Below, piece after piece: positions 8,413-14,993 of a stretch of 14,993 nt of DNA. Within the stretch, counting starts at the first letter, position 1. Every line of letters starts with the position of its first letter. The DNA is from Jimgerdemannia flammicorona (lineage: Eukaryota > Mucoromycota > Endogonomycetes > Endogonales > Endogonaceae), in the NCBI GenBank assembly GCA_003990745.1, contig RBNI01003903.1, positions 1-14,993 on the forward strand. The letters are read 5' to 3'. A program made the translations under genes and the position numbers. The notes beneath the pieces were generated by a model, which was given only the letters and a program-made list of their open reading frames with translations, had not been told where the DNA came from and made no database searches.

Positions 8413-8769
8413 GGAGCCATTGATATTAACCTATACTCTATCAAACAAGTCACCATTCTAGCCAAGGGCTGAACTCTGGTACCTACTGGAATTGTAGTTC
8501 AATATCTTGAAGGACATTATGCTAAAATTGCATCCCAATCAGGACTCAGTGTCAAATATTATTTAGATATAGGTGCTAGTGTCATTGACTCAGACTTTTG
8601 AGGACAAGTTTAAGTCCTGCTTATTAACTAGAAGAATCAAGACTATACAGTCAAGGAAGAAGACCAAGTCATGCAAATGATCCTAGAAAAAGCCAGTCAA
8701 CTCAAGATTACAGAAATCTAAGAATTCTCTGAAACTAAATGAGATCAAAAAGGTTTTGGCAGTACTGAT
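8413..8769 (+). pseudogene. dUTPase domain inside the Gypsy gag-pol frame
   Basis: dUTPase hydrolyses dUTP to dUMP and pyrophosphate, keeping uracil out of new DNA. In frame 1, between the zinc knuckle and the protease, all five family motifs can be followed: motif 1 GAIDINLYS (8413-8439), then the ARG-LVPTGI element with Arg now TGA (8461-8490); motif 2 SQSGL for PRSGL (8533-8547); motif 3 GASVIDSDF-G (8572-8604) with the catalytic Asp (8587-8589) kept and the Arg of DYRG now TGA; motif 4 DQVMQMILEK for GDRIAQLI (8662-8691); motif 5 GFGSTD (8752-8769) with the Arg before it now TGA (8740-8742). The length of about 119 codons fits a trimeric-type dUTPase. There is no frameshift relative to gag or protease, so it was part of the polyprotein. 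It is now inactivated by nonsense codons. A captured cellular gene is unlikely given the shared frame. Confidence 0.88.
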
Positions 8770-8799
8770 CAAGCAGCAAGTCTTACTGAAAATTGAGTT

Positions 8800-9330
8800 C
8801 AAGCTATACTCATTTTCAAAGGCCTAGTTAAAGGAAAAGAAGTTCAAGTACTCATAGATAGTAGAGCTGCAGAGAACTTCATCAATTAGAACCTCATTGA
8901 AAGCCTTAAGATTCTTACTAAGCCTGTACTCAAGAACAATAGTATAGTCACTGTAGATGGTACTCTGCACCCCATCAAGTCAATTGCTGCCAAACTACCC
9001 ATCAAGATCCAGAAATATTAGAAACAAATAGACTTTGAGGTTATACTACTAGAAGATCATAACCTGATCCTAAGAAAGCTCTGGCTTACAAAATATAACC
9101 CAGATATTGATTGGTGTAAGAATGAAGTCACCTTACTTCAAGATGGAGCCAACATCACTATCACTATCAAGACAGATAAGACCATGAGTAAGATCTAGAT
9201 TGCAATACTGTCAGCTATACAGTACAAGAGAGTACTCAAGAAGGCAATATATGCCTTTATTGTAATGGTCTGTCCTAAGAAATAAGACAAGAGACTATTA
9301 GTCAATGAAAGAATCAAGTTATTACTAGAA
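8800..9330 (+). pseudogene. Retropepsin-type aspartic protease region
   Basis: It is in the same frame as gag and the dUTPase. The active-site segment at 8848-8880 reads VLIDSRAAENFI, where the family has DS/TGA: the Gly codon is AGA, a G-to-A change. About 60 codons further on, VILLEDHNLILRKLWL followed by KYNPDIDW (about 9040-9115) matches the second conserved protease region (LG-x-WL and NP-x-IDW). Intact protease would cleave the polyprotein. Scattered TAG/TAA codons and the lost Gly make it non-functional. Confidence 0.82.
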
Positions 9331-10270
9331 GAATTCAAGGATGTCTTTCCAGATAAGCTATCTGGTCTACTGCCTACATGAGAAGTTAATCATGAAATCA
9401 AACTGACCCCCAGGAGCTGTACTACCCAAGAAACACATATACTGCATATCACCACTTGAAATTGAAGCAGTCAAGAAGAAACTAGAAGAACTACTTATAC
9501 AAAAAGCCATCTAGCCAAGCAAATCTCCTTATAGCTCACCAGTCTTATTCATCAAGAAGAAGAATGGTACTTTATAAATATGTATAGACTATTGTGCACT
9601 CAATAAGCTTACTGTCAATAACTACTATCTACTACCCTTGATTGATCAAATCTTTGATACCCTCAAGAATGCCAAGTACTTTACCAAGTTGGACCTCATG
9701 TCAGGATACCACCAGATTTGAATCAAGCCAGAAGATATTTCTAAGACTATATTCATGACCTCCCTTTGAACTCTATGAATTCTTAGTCATAGCATTTGGT
9801 CTCACCAATGTATCAGCTATATTCTAGACTCTGATGAATAAGATATTCAAGGACTAACCATTTATTTTCCTATTGGTATATCTTGATGACATTCTGATCT
9901 TTAGTGCAACTAAAGAAGAACACCTCAAATACATTTGAATAGTCCTTGAGATCCTGCAAAAATACAAGCTTTATGCCAAGCTCAAGAAGTGTGAATTCTT
10001 TAAGAAATAAGTTGAATATCTTGGCCACATTGTCTCTGTATAAGGAATTCAAGTAGACCCATACAAGATAGAGATAATTCAAGAATAGCCTATTCTATCA
10101 AACCTCACAGAACTCTGATCCTTCCTTGGTCTAGCTAGCTACTATCATCACTTTGTTAGAAACTTCTCTAGCATTACTGAGCCACTGACTAACCTCATGA
10201 GGAAGGCCCTATACTCAGACCACTATATACTCTATACCTGGGACCTCTTCTGTCAATAAGCTTTTCAAGA
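9331..10270 (+). pseudogene. Reverse transcriptase domain of the Gypsy element
   Basis: EFKDVFPDKLSGLLPT at 9331, then PSKSPYSSPVLFIKKKNGT, KLDLMSGYHQI (about 9685-9717), FELYEFLVIAFGLTN (from 9765) and the catalytic VYLDDILIF (9876-9902, YLDD at 9879-9890) identify a Ty3/Gypsy reverse transcriptase. LGHIVSV and SFLGLASYY (to about 10145) follow, as expected for the connection region. Two frameshifts, each one extra C in a short C-run (9407-9411 and 9762-9764), split it into three frames, and TGA/TAA/TAG codons occur throughout. The two aspartates of YLDD are intact, but the gene cannot be translated. Confidence 0.93.
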
Positions 10271-10615
10271 ACTCAAGAACTACCTGACCTATGCTCCAGT
10301 TTTGCATAATGCAGATCAAGGCCTAAAATTTATAGTTACTACTAATATGTCAAATTTTGTCATTGGAGCAGTCCTGTTATAAGATAATAGCAAAGGACAC
10401 TATCCTATTACTTTTGAGTCCTACAAGTTAGCCCCAGCCAAAAAAAAGCTAGCCACCTATGAAAAGGAACTACTGGCAATAATACATGCACTAGATCACT
10501 AGCAATACTATCTAAAAGATATTGAGTTTGATGTCATTACTGACTATTAATCTCTTAAGTACATCAATACCCAATCTATCCTATCATATCTATAAGCCAA
10601 GTGGAGCCCTTTCTC
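10271..10615 (+). pseudogene. RNase H domain, with the Gypsy reading ending here
   Basis: It is in the same frame as the end of the reverse transcriptase. VTTNMSNFVIGAVLL (about 10335-10380) corresponds to the TTDASxxAIGAVL element of Gypsy RNase H; the catalytic Asp codon is AAT (10344-10346). Then come ITFESYKLAPA, ATYEKELLAIIHALDH (about 10456-10500) and DVITDY-SLKYINTQ (to about 10570), with Gln and Trp codons turned into stops. AKWSPF at about 10600 is the last recognisable part. No integrase follows. The Asp-to-Asn change and stops inactivate it. Confidence 0.9.
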
Positions 10616-10786
10616 TGGTAACATTCAGGTTACACAACATTTTGGCAATACTTTTGATACAGTTTCTGGAGAAAAACTACTAGTATCATGGCAATCAATG
10701 AGCATTTCAAGGTGCATACTGGATAGGGCAGCCTAGGTACATTCAACTGGCAATATGTGGAGAGAGGCCCTGGCTTGGGGGGAAGC
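10616..10786 (+). other. Junction and putative 5' UTR of the LINE
   Basis: This sequence lies between the last RNase H residues and the first ORF1 ATG (10787). The base composition changes here from AT-rich with balanced strands to G-rich on plus. No target-site duplication could be defined because the other element end is not in the window. Confidence 0.45.
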
Positions 10787-12709
10787 ATGAGGGGCCTGCT
10801 GGCAGGAAGATGTGGTTGGAGAGGAGGCAGTGCTAGAGGTCAGAGTATAGGGAGGATGAGCTTTGTAGATAAGGTGAAGGGAGATCAGCAGAGAGCTGGG
10901 CTGAAGGGCTGACTTAGGAGAGACAAGGAGATAATGAAGACTTCAGGACAGCAGCCTCAAGGAGGAGTCTCTCTAGGGGGCCAGAGTAGTGGAGCTGAGG
11001 GTATAGAGGCTTAGAGAGTGACTGCTGATGAGAGTGTAATGGGTGATCAGGAAAAAAATCTAGATAGGACTGCTGATGGTGGACTGAGCAGTGAGAAAGG
11101 CATGAGGTCTAGCAATTTGGCAGATGGTGTAATAGGTCTAGTGGTGGCACCATTACTCAAGAAGTCAATCTTGGAGTTTACAGTTACCTTATTCTTCCAG
11201 AGCTTAGTGGTGATGGCAAAAATAGTCCTAGGGCTGATTGCTAAGCAGGTGGCTGGAGTGGTGTCCATGAAGTTTCTGAAGAGACTAGAAGAAGTGGAGG
11301 TTGGCTTTGAGGAGGCTGGACCATTGGAGGAGGCTCTGAAGGTGGGGTTGACAGTTAGAGAGGTGTGTGTTCTGATGGCATATTGCTTAAGGTGGGACCC
11401 TAGAGTAGTGCAATTGCTAGTGAAGGGGATGTCCATAGTGAGCACTGAGGAGATGAAGAGAAGAGTTGTGGAAGTCATGGCTGAGTATAGAAAGGTGGTC
11501 AATGTTGGGTTCTAGGTCTGGGAGGGGACCTCTTTCAGGACTGGGAATGTTGATGTTCAAATTTGGTTAGCAGGGAAGAAGGCTACCAAGAAAGCTAGGG
11601 ACTGGCCTTTGGTGATGGTCTTGGGGGCTTTCTTATACAAAGTGATGAGGGTGAAGGAGAGTGAGGAGGAGGAAGAGGATCTGCTGGAGGTGCTGGAAGA
11701 GCTGAGTGATACTGTGGAGCAGAGGGCTAAGGCTTGAAAGATGTATGTCAAGTTGATACATTTGGAAGTGGTGAATGGAAAAAGGATTCAGATAGATAAG
11801 AGATGGTGGGAAAGAGCCCAAGGATGCAAGAGGCAGAGGGAGCTGTTGGCAAAAATGAAGAGCAGGGCAAAGACAGATGCTGGTGGTGTTGAAATTATGA
11901 GAAGAGCTAAGGAGAGCATCTGGGCTGGTGAGGATAGCAAGAATACAGAGAAGGGGCCAGGAGGGAGAGAGAAGATAAAGAGAGATGACCCTTATATAGA
12001 TAGCACCTTTGAGGTCTGGAAGTTATCTCTGATCCCTATGCCTCTTATCAGAAGGGATTCAGCTTCAAGGAGCAGGGTGGTAGAGGATGTGCCCATGTGG
12101 AGAGCCCAGTAGGTATACTTTGGAGTTTCTGAGGTAGCGAAGGGGAGGCAGGTGGTGGTGGTGGGTGAGGATGAATTGGTGGATGTTTAAGAGGAGGAGT
12201 GGGATGAGGTTATAAGTATAGAGACTGATATCTTAATGCTGGATGGTAGGTGACCAGTGACTCTCAGGGAGAAGGAGGTGGGAAATCTGCTGTAGATGTG
12301 TAGGATGATGAATAACTTTATAGTATAGGAGTTGGGGGAGGTGGACCTGTGGGTGATAAGTGATAAGCATTGAGCATATGTCCTATATGGCAAGGGAGTA
12401 GTGGAGGTGCTGAAGATGGAGATTCTTGCAATTTTCCTAGAGGAGGAAGGGTATGAGGTTGATAAGGAGAGGGAGGCTGGGCTGACAGCTGCTGCTGGTG
12501 AAAGGGCTGCTTTCTGTTGGGCAGAGCAGCATGGGTTGCAGCTCTGATAGGAGACCTATCTGGAATATCATAAGAAATTCAAGGAGAAGGAGGATGGAGA
12601 GCTCACTGAACTTCTGGTTGGACTGAAGGCTAAGAGGACTGAAGAGGAGGCTGAAGCTGTAGAATATAATCTGGACCTGGCTCAGAAGGAGATGAATATA
12701 GAGCAGTAG
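10787..12709 (+). pseudogene. LINE ORF1-like region
   Basis: From the ATG at 10787 (MRGLLAGRCGWRGGSARG, Gly/Arg-rich) to TAG at 12707-12709 the same frame is maintained for about 1.9 kb, broken only by about a dozen TAG/TGA/TAA codons. The longest open pieces are 11018-11515 (including SILEFTVTLFFQSLVVMAKI) and 11741-12112 (Lys/Arg-rich). An acidic stretch (EEEEEDLLEVLEELSD) is at about 11661-11714 and a charged helical region (KFKEKEDGELTEL) at about 12570-12615. No zinc knuckle or RRM was recognised. Position before the endonuclease suggests ORF1, the RNA-binding protein of a LINE, but the family is not confirmed. It may be fused to ORF2, because the frame is shared across the TAG at 12707. 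Confidence 0.6.
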
Positions 12710-12730
12710 AGGATGTACTTACTATTATAC

Positions 12731-13570
12731 ATTTTCTCTTTAAATGTAAATGGGCTCTAGGGTTCTTTTCATTAATAGAACATTTTTGCTTGACTGAAGA
12801 GATTGGAGGCCAATCTCTTTCTTTTGCAGGATGTCAGGTGTAAGAATGATTTGGATAGACTGGAATAGACAAAGAAATGGAGAGGGGAGGCAGTTTGGGA
12901 AGATGAGGTTGGGATTCTGGTCAGGAAGAGCAGAGGGAAGATATGAGATGTGCAGAACTGGGGAGAAAGGCTTGTCTAAGATGAGTGGATCCATACTGGT
13001 TGGGAACCAGTTATGGTTGGTTTCTGCTACTATCCTGTAGTAAGGAGTGAGCAGGTAGAGTGGGTGAAGGGCCTCCAGAAGAAAGGAACTCTGGCAGGGG
13101 CTGGAATGGATGTGCTTGGCAGAGACTTCAATATAGTCAGAGATATACTGTTGGATAGAACTGATGGTGGGCAAGGGGTGGAGGGAAGGAGTGGAGGTTT
13201 GGAGACATGAGAGGAGGTAGAGAGGCTGAGTACCTTGGTAATGCTGGCAGGGAGCTATGTGGAGACAGAAGGGTATATACATATTGGGTGAGTGGCCTGG
13301 AGATGAGGATCAATTGGATTTTGACAGCAGACTGCTGGGGTCTAGATGTTTAGGGGTCTCTGGAGACAGAATGGTGTCTGTGGTCTGATCATTAGAGATT
13401 GCTGAGACAGGGACATTTTGGAGAGAGTGGAGATAGACTGGGACATTGGCACCTCAACTCCTCTCTGATGAACAATAAGGTACTGTGAGATAAGTAGGCT
13501 GAGGATATTTGGCAGAGGGTGGAGGGGTGGAAAAGAGAAGGTATATTAGTTGGCAATAGGTAGATGAGGA
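12731..13570 (+). pseudogene. LINE APE-type endonuclease
   Basis: FSLNVNGL (12734-12757) is the N-terminal motif of LINE endonucleases. It is followed by NLFLLQDVRCKNDLD (LQE-like position), FCYYPVV, then the GDFN motif with Gly changed to Arg, reading RDFNIVRDILLDRT (13121-13162). These share one frame (frame 2) without indels. A shift to frame 1 occurs at about 13274, where TATATACAT stands for TATACAT; after it YTYWVSGLEMRINWILTADC (13278-13337) matches the SRID element, WSDH (13381-13392) the terminal SDH motif, and HWHLNSSLMN (about 13447-13476) the post-endonuclease GTWRLN motif. The endonuclease would nick target DNA to prime reverse transcription. Trp-to-TAG and Arg-to-TGA codons inactivate it. 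Confidence 0.85.
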
Positions 13571-13800
13571 TGAAGGAGGCTGCTAGGGTCTATTGGAGAG
13601 AGGCAGGTACAGTGGCTGGGAGACAGAGGAGGAAGAAGAGAGTATGGGCCTCTGCTAGATTGATGAGGCTGTTGGAAGATTGGGCAGGATTGGTGGCCCT
13701 GAAGGGAGTAGAGGATTGGAGATTACTATAAGTGAGAAAGAAGGTTATGGAGTTGTAATAGATATTATAGGAGGAGGAGGAAGTGCAGGTGCAGAGCATC
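13571..13800 (+). pseudogene. Post-endonuclease linker of the LINE ORF2
   Basis: It continues in frame 1 after the endonuclease as a charged helical segment (EAARVYWREAGTVAG, then RRKKRVWASARLMRLLEDW) to about 13790, where LINE ORF2 proteins normally lead into the reverse transcriptase. The reading loses similarity to such proteins at about 13800. Confidence 0.5.
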
Positions 13801-14408
13801 ACACTCCTTTCTCCACTACCTTACCAGTCACAAGGTTTGGTAGGTAACCTTCTGAGTCTCCTTTCCCCTATTATTACCCCCTCTATCTTGGGTTGGTTTG
13901 CTGTACCTGTATGGGCATGGTGAGAGGAGGGCAATGGTGATGAGTTGCCCCTTTATTGGTGTCAGATTGGTGTCTTCTCTACTTTTTCACGGTTTCTGGT
14001 GTCTTCAGCTGTGTCTGGAGTATATCCATTTTGATGTGGTGCCTTCTTCCTTTTGCTGTTGCCAACAAGGTACTGTCTTGGTATGTCTCAGGCTATGTAG
14101 GGAGTCAGCCAACCTTGGGCATCAAGTGCTCAGTGTAGGTTACCTGCAGGTCCTCGGTACCTATAGTGGGGCCCTCTGGCTTTGGCGAGCTTCCCAGCAA
14201 GCATGGTTCTGGCATAGGTGACTGTTTTCAGGTGATCTTGGGATGGGAGGGGAGATGGCTATCACAGATAGGAGGAAGGGCAATTATGGTGAACCAGTGG
14301 AGTGCCAGACTGAGGGCAGTTATCAGGGCTGGGGTGGACAATATTTTGGTGGGGCCTTTCGATTGGCTGGTGGGGGGTGGGGTGGTATAGGGGCTGGCAT
14401 CCTGGCTG

Positions 14409-14570
14409 TACCCAACTGGAACCAGGAGCTGACATGGCAATGCGATTGAGGCCCACAGGCTTGGGGAGTGGGGTCTTCCTCATTTGGCAGTACCCAACTG
14501 GAACCGAGAGCTGACATGGCAACATAATTGAGGCCCACAGGCTCAGGGAGTGGGAGTGGGGTCTCTTCAG
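14409..14570 (+). repeat. 82-bp tandem duplication
   Basis: TACCCAACTGGAACC starts at 14409 and 14491. In both copies it is followed by GAGCTGACATGGCAA, ATTGAGGCCCACAGGCT and GGGAGT, then GGGGTCT; copy 2 has a 6-bp insertion (GGGAGT repeated) near its end. The copies differ at a few positions, several of them C/T or G/A. Confidence 0.9.
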
Positions 14571-14958
14571 GCCCTAGCCTATGTGTAAGTCCTTTGAGGG
14601 AGGTGCTGCATATAAGTCCTTTACTCACCCACTTTGAATCTACTTTGCTCTCTGTTGGTTGGTTGGGGGGTTTTTTCTTTACCTTGAGCTTTCTTTTGGG
14701 GTTCGGGGGGCTATTCTTTATTCAGTCCTGGCACTGCTAGATCTGACATATAGGTGTGCTCTTGTATGTAAATGATGATCCAGCCCTGGTGAGCAGACAA
14801 GTCTAGTCTATGTCATTGGGATCGACATAGCTGGTGTTCGACAGGTATAGCTGGAGTGGTGGAACTGCTGGACAATTTAGTAGCCTAGGTTAATAGGGGG
14901 ATATTGTTCGGTGGGTGGTGGGAGAGGGTTTTGGCCTATATAGTCTAGGTTCCCTTCC

Positions 14959-14993
14959 AATAAAAATCCGCAGGACTATGAGTCCATTAAAAA
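14959..14993 (+). terminator. Polyadenylation signal and A-run at window end
   Basis: AATAAA is at 14959-14964 and the window ends in ATTAAAAA with A5 at 14989-14993, a spacing of about 25 bases as expected for a cleavage site. It could be the 3' terminus of the LINE, with the A-tail running past the window edge. Confidence 0.45.

Larger units (their letters stand above)
6218..10615 (+). mobile_element. RIP-mutated Ty3/Gypsy LTR retrotransposon with dUTPase, 3'-incomplete
   Basis: The plus strand carries, in order, LTR-like sequence, gag, zinc knuckle, dUTPase, aspartic protease, reverse transcriptase and RNase H. Integrase and a 3' LTR are missing in the window. Gag through protease to about 9406 reads in one frame (frame 1) with only nonsense codons. 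Two later shifts are each one extra C in a C-run (9407-9411 and 9762-9764). Stops are mostly TGA at Arg positions (CGA to TGA), TAA or TAG at Gln, and TAG at Trp, the RIP signature. The ancestral element therefore probably had a single gag-pol frame. The break near 10615 adjoins LINE-type sequence. It is not mobile in its present form. Confidence 0.9.
10616..14993 (+). mobile_element. LINE-type non-LTR retrotransposon, RIP-mutated, lacking RT
   Basis: After the Gypsy break the plus strand becomes purine-rich and nearly CpG-free. It carries an ORF1-like frame, an APE-type endonuclease and a 3' region ending in AATAAA (14959-14964) and an A-run 25 bases later at the window end, which fits a LINE tail. 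No reverse-transcriptase motif was found between the endonuclease and the tail. The general type resembles fungal Tad1-clade elements, but clade assignment would need the missing RT. The exact 5' edge is uncertain (about 10605-10690), as is whether the part after 13800 belongs to the same element. Confidence 0.75.
13801..14993 (+). other. Distinct 3' segment of the LINE block, non-coding
   Basis: Composition changes at about 13800: C content rises and CpG dinucleotides reappear. Open stretches (for example 13898-14221) lack recognisable domains, and no reverse-transcriptase motif is seen on either strand. It could be the 3' UTR of the LINE, joined to the endonuclease part by an internal deletion, or a separate repeat. 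It contains an 82-bp tandem duplication and ends with AATAAA and an A-run. Confidence 0.5.

Noticed and set aside
9870..10082. 70-codon minus-strand frame across YLDD
   Set aside because: It is antisense to the reverse transcriptase.
12740..13282. 180-codon minus-strand frame over the LINE endonuclease
   Set aside because: It is an antisense frame opened by loss of C on the plus strand; the plus strand carries the endonuclease motifs.
13898..14221. 107-codon plus-strand frame as a possible gene or RT remnant
   Set aside because: It shows no RT motif, a Cys/Trp-rich chance composition, and lies in LINE-associated repeat sequence.
1..14993. tRNA or rRNA genes
   Set aside because: Reading both strands by eye, I found no cloverleaf with proper A and B boxes and no rRNA-like conserved stretch. 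A tRNAscan-SE run would settle this.

Overview
The window looks like chromosomal DNA of a filamentous ascomycete (Pezizomycotina). The genes are GC-rich with short GT-AG introns. They border long repeat remnants that carry C-to-T and G-to-A changes, which is the footprint of repeat-induced point mutation (RIP) with CpG loss. The species cannot be named from the sequence.

Positions 1-5900 are the gene-bearing part. A small two-exon gene of unknown function (57-723, +, possibly incomplete at the 5' end) is followed by a 29-bp minisatellite (about 1221-1370). The minisatellite ends just before an orphan multi-pass membrane protein gene (1379-2542, +). On the minus strand lie a frameshifted ankyrin-repeat fragment (2770-2941) and a decayed two-domain fasciclin (FAS1) gene (2962-3881). 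Next comes an apparently intact two-exon family-1 glycosyltransferase (4067-5833, -), with a signal peptide, a donor-binding motif, a C-terminal membrane anchor and a KxKxx ER-retrieval tail.

Positions about 6218-10615 hold a RIP-mutated Ty3/Gypsy LTR retrotransposon on the plus strand. Two tandem LTR-like copies sit at its 5' end, one far more AT-converted than the other. The domain order is gag, zinc knuckle, dUTPase, protease, reverse transcriptase, RNase H. The dUTPase is the most notable discovery: its five conserved motifs can be followed between the zinc knuckle and the protease, in the same frame as both. Integrase and the 3' LTR are absent from the window.

Positions about 10616-14993 hold a LINE-type (non-LTR) element, also on the plus strand and RIP-mutated. 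It has an ORF1-like region and an APE-type endonuclease in one continuous frame, a 2-bp slip near the end of the endonuclease, no recognisable reverse transcriptase, and a compositionally distinct 3' part ending in AATAAA plus a short A-run at the window edge. The likeliest layout is a LINE inserted between the RNase H and integrase of the Gypsy element, whose remainder would lie beyond the window.

The genes do not form an evident pathway or cluster. The functional content is one secretory-pathway glycosyltransferase, one membrane protein and one unknown gene, beside an inactivated transposon block.
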